Source: Buxus sempervirens (taxonomy: Eukaryota; Streptophyta; Magnoliopsida; Buxales; Buxaceae). From it: a DNA stretch of 64,000 nt. Position 1 is the stretch's first letter. Each line of letters opens with the position of its first letter. Positions 54,419 through 64,000 of the stretch are shown one piece after another. Position numbers and translations under genes: made by a program. A model generated the notes under the pieces. That model made no database searches. It was given only the letters and a program-made list of their open reading frames with translations, and was not told where the DNA came from. The stretch lies in contig OX387184.1 in assembly GCA_947561395.2 (NCBI GenBank), forward strand, positions 59,951,197 to 60,015,196, read 5' to 3'.

Positions 54419-57400
54419 TTGCCCTAAACACTCTGGCTCATCATTTCCTACATAAGCCACTCATTCTCAATAGTGTCTGCAGGTCGAGTTTGATGGAGGC
54501 TTCGTCTTGCTCCGTATCTTTATCTTTCCTGGATATCTTTTTGTTGCTTTTGATGTTTGATAACAAAACTCCTCCATTGAAGCGGTAATCTCTGAGAGCC
54601 TCTGTTCTCGCTTTTGATGAGGATTTGTTGACGGTGGAAAGCTTCCTAAGGTCCCACGATGGCAACTAGTTTGGAATGTGCAGCTTTAGGTCTTCAATGT
54701 GCAGAAGACAACAGCAACGCCATGTGCTTTCCAGATGTTGATTATAAGAATGGGAAAAATAATCAAACCCGTTATATAAACCGGGGCTTTAATGAGTGGT
54801 TCCATATAATGGTTGAGAGGGAGCAGGAGTACTTGCCCAGCGATGATTACCTGAAGAGATTGCGGAGTGGGGATATGGATTTGGGGGTTAGAAAGGAGGC
54901 CGTTGATTGGATTTGGAAGGTGGGTCGACAGATCGTGCCATCGCTTCTCTGTCATGCTACCATCGCTCTCTTCTAAGGGTGTGTGCTTGGACGATGTCTC
55001 TCGAAGATGGCCAAAAGCTTCATGCTACTCTTCTGAAGAATGGCTTTGCAGCCTGTGTCGATGCCTTCGTTCGGAATGCTCTCCTTTATATGTACAGTAT
55101 GTGCGGCGTCACGAACTCTGCACGGCAGCTGTTCGATAAAATTACCCACGAGCACAGAGACACCGTTGATTGCACCACCCTGATGGGGTGCTACGCTCGT
55201 AATGGACGACCCGATGAGACACTGCATCTCTTTGCTGCAATGCAACGAGAGGGAATACAGCCCGACGAAGTCACCATGATTTGCCTCTTCAACACCTGCT
55301 CTAGGGCACGACGAACGTATTCGCATGGAAAGTAAGTGCTCAAGCCAGTTTAGTTCCTATGGCAGGTATTTTTAGATGCATTTGTAATCCATATGTTACA
55401 TCCAAACACTTGGAAAAAAGGAAGAAGGAAAATTTTTTTTGGGAAATTTTTCTTCTGGAAAATAAAATATTTTCCGGTGAAACAAACAGAGCCGAAATGT
55501 CTGAGATTTCCCTTGCCAGATATCCACTTTATGTTTTTTTACCTAAAGTTGTTAATGTTTATTTAGGTGGATTCTGTTCCCAGAATGGTGAAAAACAAAC
55601 TTCTTTTGGAGGAAAATGAAAATATGTTAAGAGAACAGTTGCATATGAAAGGGAATATGGAGCACAGCTGGTGCCCCCAAAAAAAATCACAGGATCACAA
55701 AAGAACAAAGGAAAAAATAAAAACAACAACAAAAGACAAAAATAGAGCCTTACATAAAGCTAAAAATCAATCATTCCAACATGCCATATTCCTCAATAGG
55801 GATTCAGAAAAATTGCATATACAAAAGGTGAGGGAGTATAGCTGGTGTCCCAAGAAAATCAGTGAATCACAATGGAACAAACGAAAAAAAACAAAAATAA
55901 AAAAACTAAACAAAAGACAAAAATATAACTTCGACAAAACTACAGGACCCTGATTTAGTGGAATCTTTTGCGAGTGATTAAAATTATGGAATTTCAATTT
56001 GAAACTTTTTCTGGGTTCAAATGCGATTAAAGACACCTAGAACCTCAAATTTTCAAAAGAAATACACATATGTGGGCATTTGCAAATCATAAGCAAGTAA
56101 GATTACAAACTGAATGAGAAATATGAAGATTGCCTATTTGATGCATCTATAGTTGAATTTTTTCCAATGTCCAAGTAAGAGATGATAATCCAAGTAAAAG
56201 AATTTCAAAAGGCAAATGAGAATCTAAATCAAATCTTCAACACATTCGACTAGAAAGCTTGTAGATTCGTAAAACAATAACAAACGAGTGTCATTTAGGA
56301 TCTTCTACAGGTGCAAATTGCAGCCAAAGGGCAACTACATACCTGCCAAAGACAACCATAACCACCCAGAATAATCCCAACAACCCAATTGAAATGCTGA
56401 CTCCATTTCTGTTGAAATCTTGCACATGTTGCTTGATGGTGCAAGATTTTCTGGGATTTCAGCAAAATTTTATTAGCATTCAGATGAATTTTCACCAAAA
56501 ACTATTAATGAATTCATGCCCCTAGGTGGTTATTGGGAAAATTTGGAAGTAGTGTACCATAATTCCAACCATCTGAAAAGGCAGAACCAATCAAGTAAAA
56601 TAAAAGATCTTTCAAGAACATATATAGGGTTTACCATTCAAGAGGTAACCACTTGAGACCTCCAAAGACTCAAAACTTAATGATCTAGCCTCCCTCAAGC
56701 CAACAAGAAGAGCTAAGACCTTGCTTGATGGCATGGCCTTTCCCCAGCAAAGACATGGAATATGCACAGAAATGCCTATCTGATCTTTAAAAAATGATGC
56801 CAATCCCTGAGCAGACCGGATTTCATCAAAAGAAGTCATTAAAGTTCAGCTTCATTACCCCTTCAACAGGGACCCTATAGACTGCTACATGCCAGCTGAC
56901 TGCTCAGGAAGAAAAATCAACTTTACAAAACTCCCTCATGATGTCAGAAACAAAAAGTCCAAATAACTCTAGAAAGAGATCCTCATATAATAACAGAAGA
57001 CATCAACTTTGGATTTTCTGAAACCTTCAAAGATCCTCCCATAGTTCACATTTCATAAAACCAACAAGATCACGTGGAACAAGCAATTATATGCCATTTT
57101 CCCCATTATCCCTAATCTAGAAAACCTCCACAAAGAAATTAACCATTTGGTCCTACATGGAATGAACAATCTCATCCCAAGCATGTCTATGAAGAAACAT
57201 CAAACCTGACAGGCCATCACACAATCAAGAAACAGGTGATTCATCTATTCAATTTGACCTAGATATTAAAATAAAACCCGATGGGGGATAAACCAGATGT
57301 CTCCTTCTCTTTTAAAAGTTATCAAGGGTGTTGAATTTTCAGAGTATCAGAACCCAGACAAATGATTTGACAGTAGAGGAAGCGGAAGGAAGTCAAATGG

Positions 57401-60400
57401 GGGCAATAAGTAAATGGATCAACCTAATCTCCCCATCCCACAGATGGGCAAACAATGACTCAATAGAGAAGGCCCCTCTAGGTGTTGAATTTTCAGAGTA
57501 TCAGAACCCAAACAAATGATTTGACTGTAGAGGAAGCAAAAGGAGATCAAATGGGGGCAATAAGTAAGTGGATCAACCTAATCTCCCCATCCCACAGATG
57601 GGCAAACAATGACTCAATAGAGAAGGCCTCTCTAGGGTCTAAAGTTGGCACTCTAGAATCAGAAATAAAAGGGTCAAATCAAATAATATGTCTTTGAATT
57701 CAAAGGGTATAATTAACTTAATATGATAATCTAGGGCCAAGAGGAAGAGGTAGATTACACCAAGGTTTACAATGTCGTTTTGAACGACACCTGTTGCTGG
57801 CAAAATGTCACCGAAATGAGGGAAAAATACCAGACATTAAAAAAAATCGAAAAAAAAAAGCTAAAAAAAGAGTAAATTAGTGACATTTCGAGAAGACATT
57901 TCGCATCAAGAGAAATAAGCCTTGAATCTATTGAAAGTCTGAGACTTTGAACACTTTTAATTGATGTCGCCGACATTTCGCCGGCATCAGGGGATCTTTA
58001 ACATTTCCTTTTCCAAGGTGGTTTCGTGTCACCACCTTGGAAAATATTGAAAATTTTCGGATTACACAGAAGATAATACCTAATAATATGAGAGCACGGA
58101 GAAAATTAAAGTGCCAACCCCCACCAAATTTCGAAGGTAGTCGAAAACCACGGTCAATATTAGAGGACCGATGATTAAAAAGAAGGCCCTAATGAGGGAA
58201 TAGCCTTCCAAATGCTAGAAATGAACAACCTAGCTGGGGTTTTAATGTCTCCTCCATTACCATAAATTCATATTTGCAATAAGCTCTACCCATAAGCACC
58301 CTTTTATTCGTGCAAAGTGTCAAGATCCATTTGTAAAACAAGCTATAGGAATTGGAAACTGCATTTCCAAAGTTTGAGATACTTTGTTGGAAATGGTGGG
58401 CTCATATTGGAGATTTTGACCAATATACAAGCTAGGGTTATAATGGGAATTTGGGGAGATATGTATTGTAACCTTATTTTTTCTCTTTTGATAGTGAAAA
58501 CTCCTCTCCCGTTGAGATAGGCACCAGCCAAACCACGTAAATCTGTGTGCAATTTCTTCTTGATTTTTATTTTACATTCATAGATTAGTATAATCGCAAC
58601 GGTAATCCCAACATACTCAAAAAGGATTCCTCTTCACAAACTAACTTTAACTTCACTAAATAATTCCCTTTCTGCACCTTGCTGTCCCACAAGAAATCCC
58701 CTTTGGATCTTCAAAATTCACCTGGCCACCTACACAGGTATTTTAAAGAGAGAGAGAGAGAGTCCAGATGGCACTGCTTTAGTAAGGGTAATACAGCCTC
58801 CAAGTGCCGGACATTTTATCTGCCATGTAGCTTTTCTTCTCAATGAATAGGTCCCAAGAATCTAAAGACGGGATGGCTCCCAAAGGGAGGGCTCAATCTA
58901 AGAGGCCACTCCTCGATTCTATACCTGAGGACTGCATCGTAAACTGTCTCTCGATACTTTGTGGATCCCAGCCTCACTGCTCTTCCCTAGGATGACTCTC
59001 AGTTCCGTCATTATTTCACCACACCCCAACCTGTATCTCTAAAGAAGAAAAAATGTCCATGAACACCGCCTCCTGTAACTACCACTCCTAGACAGCATCC
59101 AAAAATTTTCACATCTCTCTGGACCCAATTTGCACACTAGAGCAGGCTCTCCAAACCCAACTATCTCCAGCACACGTTCATGGGCAATAGGTAAGAAACT
59201 GTTAATGCCCCTAGACCTTTTAGGAGACAAGAACCTGTAGTTAACACATAACAACAAATTATAATAAATTAGAATGACATCCAAAAAAAGAATTGCAGGA
59301 AAGTCTAACTTCACATTGGTATTTATTGTTCAAAGACATTAATTGAAATTTTATCCCTTCTATTTAGGAATTTGATTTACAAAGATGCAAACAGCTATGG
59401 TATTTACCACCCTAAATTTGGGCTTCAAGCATTCTATGGAACATAATTAAAGAATAACCTAAAGAAAGCATCTAACATAAATATTTATACTGCATTACTT
59501 GCTTATAATATTGTCCTCTGCTCTTCTCCATTCAAGTGCTCCCTCTCCCTCTTGCGCTCCCCACCGTCTCTGTTTATACACGTATATGTTTGTATCTCTC
59601 TGTGCACCTGCCAGGTGTTAGCATTTTGAACAGACCAAAAGTCCCCAAAGTCTCTTTATATGTCAAAGGGATTTTTAGTCCCCAATTCACATCCTATCAA
59701 ATTCTAGAGAGATTTGAAGATTATGGTACTCCATCTCCCTATAAAGCCCACAAAAATGCGAGCACACACACGAGATAAATCTGAATGGCATAACCCTAAC
59801 AATATCAGAAGGTTCTTCATAGATCCTTCAGTCATTTTTTAGTGAATGGGGAAGGGCTTCCTTCTTTAACAGATTATGTTGAGTATTTATTCTCACACCT
59901 TGATGTTAAACTTCATTTGATCTTGAAAAACAATATGCACTTAATTGGACTCATTTTCCAATAAGAGATCCATTCATGTGTCGATAACTGGGCACTTGGC
60001 ACTCAAACCTCCTTTTTGGGACACAAGAAGATTGATGGGTTACCTCCTCCTTCAGATGTAGCCTCACATGGCACAATAGAATTATCTGCGAATATGGCTG
60101 TAACGTCACAGCCGATACAACCAGGACCATGGCACCGGAGTCTGCCAGTCTATAGCCTCTCCCATGACCTTTTTGTGGGTAAATCCTACGATAAAAATTT
60201 AGAGATAGCCTGTGGCAATTCCTTGGATATATGATCACTTTCCTGCCACCAACAAGATACTCAATCAACCGTCATTAGTATATAAATATTATTGAACTGT
60301 TCGAATCAAACGCTTACCACTAGACCAATAACTTAAGTTATTGGTTAGAGCGCAACTTTATTTCCTTATACCATAGCAGGATGCTGGACCTTGACCCAAC

Positions 60401-61242
60401 ATCCCCAACAATCGCTCCCTCCAGCACCTGCGACCACAAGCCAACACCTGCCAACCAAGGCAAACCGCAAGCCAACACTTGCCAAGCGCAGCATGCTTTC
60501 ATAGGACCCCCGTGAGACTCAAACCCACAACCTTTCCGGGATCCCTCCTTGCACGTGTGAACTATAGGCAAACAGCCAACACCTACAACAACCACAGCGT
60601 GCATTTTGGGGATTGACACTTTTGAGAATGCAGCAGATATGTTGACAAAGTCTATTCCCACAGATAAGTTCAAGCATTGCTTGGACTTGATTAGTGCCTC
60701 AAGGTGTTAAAGACAAGGTGCCCCAAACCCATTGGTTCTAGGTGGAGTTTTGAAGTTGCTGTTGTTCTTTTTTCTAAGGAATGAATATTCACCAAGGTGG
60801 AAGTTGTTGGAAACAATGGTTCATATTCTGGGTCAAAGGGGGGAGGGAATACTGGGTTTAGGGTTGGTATATATACACTGATGTAACCCTAATTGATGTT
60901 TTTTCATAGTGGAAAATTTTTCCATACACAATGGACGTAGACACATTACCAAACCACTTAAATTTGCGTGTTCTTGTTCTTCTCTCTATTTTTTACTATT
61001 CAGATTGCACGATTCTCAACATGAACCTATTAATATTCAATGATATTTCCATGTCCAATTTATAAGTAACTCAAGGAAGAACATAATAATCAAAGAATAC
61101 AACAGATATGAGAAACAAGCATTGATCATATAACTAATAAAAGGAATTTTCGGTGCATATCATCTCTTACCTTTTTCAATTCCTTGACTCCATCAGCATA
61201 TTCTTGCTTTTGTAGTAACGCAAGTCCTAACATATAGTGTGC
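52637..61242 (-). CDS. CHIP: E3 ubiquitin ligase CHIP (C-terminal part; 5' exons outside window)
   Basis: Minus-strand exons: 61171..61242 ([21 protein letters not shown], end of the third TPR), 53375..53490, 53060..53213 (coiled-coil region), 52856..52966 and 52637..52762 (U-box). All phases join. The U-box reads [20 protein letters not shown] then [16 protein letters not shown] and [18 protein letters not shown], ending WAYKMD. CHIP binds Hsp70/Hsp90 tails through its TPRs and ubiquitinates misfolded clients and plastid precursor proteins. The sequence after the TPR exon ([16 protein letters not shown]) is about six residues shorter than in Arabidopsis CHIP. The intron between 53,490 and 61,171 is 7.7 kb and full of transposon remains. 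The start and first TPRs are not in the window, so the right end here is an exon edge, not the gene end. Confidence 0.9.
54356..54416. repeat. (TC)n microsatellite in the captured 5' UTR
   Basis: About 30 TC units lie upstream of the cyclin fragment. CT-rich tracts are common in plant 5' UTRs, so it was probably captured with the cyclin leader or expanded afterwards. Confidence 0.9.
54659..54925 (+). pseudogene. Captured 5' piece of a D-type cyclin gene
   Basis: From ATG 54659 the frame reads [20 protein letters not shown], then [42 protein letters not shown]. This is the N-terminus of plant CYCD2/CYCD4-type cyclins. The usual LxCxE-like RB-binding motif near the N-terminus is altered (LQCAE). 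Similarity stops at WIWK, an exon-end-like position, and the frame then runs a few codons into unrelated DNA. The cyclin box proper is almost entirely missing, so it cannot act as a cyclin. Confidence 0.8.
54960..55335 (+). pseudogene. Captured PPR gene piece
   Basis: In a different frame from the cyclin piece, 54907..55335 is open. It encodes PPR sequence: [77 protein letters not shown]. It is not derived from the PPR gene at 38.8 kb, which differs throughout. The frame remains open for more than 120 codons, so capture may be fairly recent. Confidence 0.78.
55494..56600. other. CHIP intron stretch without a recognised feature
   Basis: An imperfect direct repeat lies around 55,650-55,780 and 55,830-55,945 (AGCTGGTGYCCC then A-rich). 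No gene is supported. Confidence 0.4.
56600..57320 (-). mobile_element. L1-type LINE zf-RVT / 3' fragment (CHIP intron)
   Basis: Read on the minus strand, [12 protein letters not shown] (around 57,230) is followed at the usual spacing by [26 protein letters not shown] and [11 protein letters not shown]. This is the zf-RVT pattern of plant L1 proteins, with frame breaks between blocks. Confidence 0.6.
57328..57635. repeat. Two-copy tandem repeat, period 154 bp
   Basis: Copies begin at 57328 and 57482 and are about 95% identical by eye. They abut the L1 fragment and may be part of it duplicated in place. Confidence 0.9.
58385..58613 (+). mobile_element. Copia-like LTR remnant (fossil)
   Basis: Starts TGTTGGAAATGG and ends CCCAACA. 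The 3' third has the AAACCACGTAAATCTGTG block seen near the end of many Copia LTRs. It is similar in plan, but not closely in sequence, to the LTR at 60805..61021. No flanking coding part is evident. Confidence 0.45.
60324..60345. repeat. 22-bp perfect palindrome
   Basis: The core CCAATAACTTAAGTTATTGG reads the same on both strands; one more pair (A/T) extends it to 22 bp. It has no loop, so it is unlikely to be a terminator. It may be the fused ends of an excised or degraded inverted-repeat element. Confidence 0.7.
60600..61021 (+). mobile_element. Ty1-Copia retrotransposon 3' end: end of pol, polypurine tract and LTR (fossil)
   Basis: The end of the pol region is recognisable by the Copia signature [20 protein letters not shown] (about 60,630-60,692). 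A polypurine-like CACCAAGGTGGAAG sits directly before the LTR at 60805..61021, which starts TGTTGG and ends CAACA. The rest of the element is missing or unrecognisable to the left. It is a broken, old copy in the CHIP intron. Confidence 0.75.
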
Positions 61243-62200
61243 CTGTCCTCATGAAACATGTGCAAACATAGTGAGATATGTGGATCACATCATGCAAACA
61301 GACTACGTCAAGCACATGACAAAACTATAATGCAATAAAGCATCAAATTCAACAGGAGAGAGAGAGTATAGTAAAATATAAGAAAATAAAGAAGAGCATA
61401 TTGCGTATAAAAAAAGATAAATAAACATCAAATGAGCACATGAACACAAAAAAACTGCACCAAGTATCACAAATAGCACGGTACAACAGAAGCTACAATG
61501 TTTCCACAAATTTGCCAGCCAAATGCATAATATGCTATGGGTGATTGATAATGTACTTATCTTATGGAGGATAAGAACCTCACTTGCTGAGTTTTATGCA
61601 CTCCCTTTTATTTTAATAATCATTTCAGGAAATAATCAGGGAGCTCCACAAGGAAGAGACTGATGCAAGAACTAGGAGATAGTTTTCAGTAATTTAGTAG
61701 GGACATATGATAGCCAAACATTTGCAGAACTATTTGTTGTTAGTTGGGTTTTGTGTTACCATTGGATATGTAATTTGAAAATCTTTATAGGTTTATTTAG
61801 TTGAATTTGGGTTTAGGGATTATCGGTGTTTAGTGGCATTTAGTACCATTAATAATATTATGTCTTGGGTATGAATGCGCTTACGAGAAAAGCCATATTC
61901 AAGTTCCTTCTAAACACCATATTTGGGTGTTACGGGATTCAAAGTATGACAAATTGCTGAGCTATGGATCAAATGGAAAAAGATAAGAATTGATAGTAAA
62001 ATAGAACCAATCAATTTGAAGGCATTTGATAATATCCATGATCAATGTGATGCATCTTTTGCGAATGTGGAAACCATTGATGAGTCGCCTTCAACCACTT
62101 GGTCAAACATTTGAAGCTTCACAGACTCCAACAAAGGTAAAACAAAGAGGTATAAAACACTTTTAGATGTGCGGCAAATATTTAACACAATCTATACAAA
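61243..62200. other. Upstream CHIP intron (no exon found)
   Basis: The remaining TPR exons of CHIP were looked for on the minus strand here and were not found. They should lie beyond the right edge. Confidence 0.5.
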
Positions 62201-62600
62201 AGCCTTTTAGAAATTTTTTTTTTCCCTTTCTTTTTAAGTGAATATCACAATATTTTTATTAATTTAAAGAGAATTGCACATAAAAACTATGTAAAACCAG
62301 CTGTCTATGACAATAAGCCACACAACATCATGATACACCAAAAATATGATAAAATAAAACTATTATATAGTTGAATCCAGTCAAACCCTACTTCTGTAAG
62401 GTGATCCACCATCTTGTTGGCTAATCTATGGACCCAACAAAAATAGATACGCATTGGTAGTGGAACTAATCAATTTGAAAGTATTTGATAGCATCTATGA
62501 CACATGTGATGCATCTGTTACTAATGTGGTAACTGTCGATGAATCACCTTCTACGACTAGGTTGAATAATTGAAGCTTTATAGATGCACAATGCATATCC
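62010..62600 (-). mobile_element. LINE 3' ends with RNase H domain
   Basis: On the minus strand VEGDSSTVTTLVTDASHVSW and WVHRLANKMVDHLTEVGFDW (62,400-62,560) match the C-terminal half of the RNase H domain of plant L1 elements. A poly-A-like tail follows at 62,211-62,240. A second related copy of the RNase H block sits at 62,010-62,110. The two blocks are about 455 bp apart, so one copy inserted next to or into another. Confidence 0.55.
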
Positions 62601-63629
62601 CCCCCACAAACAAAAAACGGGCAAAGAATAAAAAATAAAAAATAAAAAAATCCACAAAGGTACAAGAATGACGTAGCAACCTGTTAAGTGCCACCTAGTT
62701 GGATCCCATCTATCAACGTTATATGGTTTATAGACATAACTTATTATCTAAAGAAGCCTTTATATAAAACAGTTTGCTCGATGATAATTATGAGATTCTA
62801 AAAATTCTAGAAGATTCCTTTAGAAGTGTGCATGAAGGGAAAATACTTAGAACTTGTAGAGAAAATTCTAGAAGAGTGTTAATCATTTGATTTGTGAAAA
62901 ATGGCATATTCATAGAAACTATTTGTAATTTAAAGGACTATTAAAAAGGTTTAGAAGGCACTTTAGCATATTTAAGCACTTTAAGTTTCAAATCTATAGA
63001 ATATTCTATTTAAGTTGGCCCTTTCCCTTCTCTTTTGCTCCAAGTCCTCTATGAATTCAATGTTGGGCTAACTTGTCATACACAGTGATTCTGTATACAA
63101 ATTTTGAGGAGGTTCACTTGCGACAAATATAATGGTTGAGATACTTCTAAATACCTTTCTAAATGCTTCTGCATTATCACCTTGTACACACCTTTATAGA
63201 GCAGCCTTCCAGAAAGCTCTTCAAATCTCATTAGAATAATCTAACAACTGACATATATACAATAATCATGGATATTAAACTTAAATATAGAAACACATAT
63301 GGTACATGTAACTCGGCAATGCATAACTCTCTCTCCACATGTTTCAAGAACCCCCTCTTCGTGTCTTTGTCTCAGAACCTTTATTTGTGTTCATTGAATT
63401 GACAAAGTGTTGACGAGCACCCAACCAGCCTCACAATTAGATATGTCTTTCTTTTCACTAGGTACTCTATGCAGGAAGTACAAATGCTTTAACATGTTAA
63501 AGTATATAAGGATGTAATCAAACTCTATATCAAATGAGGTTGTCATGGCAATTGATCCTTCTTGTGAAACACTTCCTCTAAAGTTTTCCACACCTTCATC
63601 CTAGTAATGGATGAAAGAACTTATGCATC

Positions 63630-64000
63630 CTTTCTTTTTTTTTCTTTTTTTGATGAATAATAAGAGATTTCGTTAAAAATAGCAGAAAAAAGTAGTAAAA
63701 GCATACAATAGCCCATGAGACAATGGACTAGAGAAACCAAAAAGATAGACCTACAAAAAAAACCCCATTCCTATAAACCCATGCCCATGCTTCGCTGCCT
63801 TACTTGAATGCAAGAGCCCTCCAATGAATTGAAATTTCGGCTGCCGACATTCCTTGACTTACCTTCCGCACACTAACCCAAGATGAGGCTAGGACAATTA
63901 CCTTGGGAGGAGCATAGATATCCTAAAAAATCCTCTTGTTCCTAGCCTTCCACACAGACCACAATATGGAAAAGAAGACTGCCTTATACATTTCCCGCCC
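63630..64000 (-). mobile_element. L1-type LINE 3' end, continues past the window
   Basis: On the minus strand the zf-RVT segment YKAVFFSILWSVWKARNKRIF (63,905-63,985) runs into a 3' region and a poly-A-like tail at about 63,630-63,650. The rest of the element lies beyond the right edge. Confidence 0.7.

Larger units (their letters stand above)
54095..55493. mobile_element. Pack-type DNA transposon carrying cyclin D and PPR gene fragments
   Basis: The termini are a perfect 25-bp inverted repeat (54095..54119 against 55469..55493), beginning GGCTCTGTTTGTTTCACC. The trinucleotide GAA flanks both sides, a possible 3-bp target duplication. Subterminal DNA is rich in GGAAAA/TTTTCC motifs. No transposase is present. 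The interior holds two unrelated host gene pieces (see the two entries within). The TIR start GGCTCTGTTTG and 3-bp duplication resemble PIF/Harbinger (Tourist-like) elements, but GAA is not the usual TWA, so the superfamily is an inference. It lies in the large CHIP intron. Confidence 0.78.

Noticed and set aside
54246-54460. Open frames over the (TC)n tract
   Set aside because: Microsatellite translation; the cyclin frame starts later at 54659.
55567-55953. 128-codon Lys/Gln-rich frame
   Set aside because: A-rich low-complexity DNA with an internal repeat; composition not protein-like.
57328-57697. Two nearly identical 60-70 codon frames
   Set aside because: They arise from the 154-bp tandem repeat, not from two genes.
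60280-60360. Possible tRNA, from GTTCGAATC and TTAGAGCGC-like words
   Set aside because: No cloverleaf can be drawn; the words are in the wrong order and spacing.

Overview
This is nuclear DNA of a flowering plant, almost certainly a eudicot and probably a woody one. The evidence is intron-rich genes with GT-AG introns, chloroplast transit peptides, plant-specific families (LRR-VIII receptor kinases, PPR proteins, CHIP, FKBP13), AT-rich spacers, (GA)n and (AT)n microsatellites, and plant LINE, SINE, MITE and LTR remains. I cannot name the species.

Layout. (1) 1-26.25 kb is a tandem segmental duplication. Each unit carries a 19-exon LRR receptor-like kinase of the LRR-VIII-1 (HPCA1/At5g49760-like) group on the minus strand. 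Each unit then carries, divergently, the 5' end of a chlorophyll dephytylase (CLD1-like) gene on the plus strand. Unit A (1-12.2 kb) has an intact-looking kinase but only an eroded first exon of CLD1. Unit B (13.5-26.25 kb) has a kinase with a changed catalytic loop and shortened tail, and leads into the complete CLD1 gene. A nested pair of MITEs lies in unit B just inside the junction. (2) 25.8-37.7 kb holds three genes for plastid proteins: CLD1, coproporphyrinogen III oxidase and the thylakoid-lumen immunophilin FKBP13. A broken GT31 glycosyltransferase copy lies between the last two. (3) 38.8-47.2 kb holds an intronless PPR gene and, divergently, a 520-residue HhH-GPD DNA glycosylase whose second intron is filled with SINE and LINE debris. 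(4) 47.2-52.6 kb is AT-rich spacer with a small TRIM-type LTR fossil. (5) 52.6 kb to beyond the right edge holds the U-box E3 ligase CHIP on the minus strand. Its introns are very large and full of repeats, and its 5' TPR exons lie outside the window.

Biology. CLD1 (chlorophyll turnover and salvage) and coproporphyrinogen oxidase (heme/chlorophyll synthesis) are adjacent on the same strand, about 1.07 kb apart, so two steps of tetrapyrrole metabolism are neighbours. The receptor-kinase pair shows early divergence after tandem duplication: one copy keeps HRD and DFG, the other has HRN. Indels between the two units act as relative clocks.

The best candidate for something undescribed is in the large CHIP intron. 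It is a 1.4-kb element with 25-bp perfect terminal inverted repeats that has captured the 5' end of a D-type cyclin gene and a piece of an unrelated PPR gene (a Pack-type transposon, probably PIF/Harbinger-like). Other points of note are a relic duplicated signal-peptide exon shared by both receptor kinases, the HRD-to-HRN change, and an unexplained in-frame terminal-exon-like stretch in FKBP13 intron 1.
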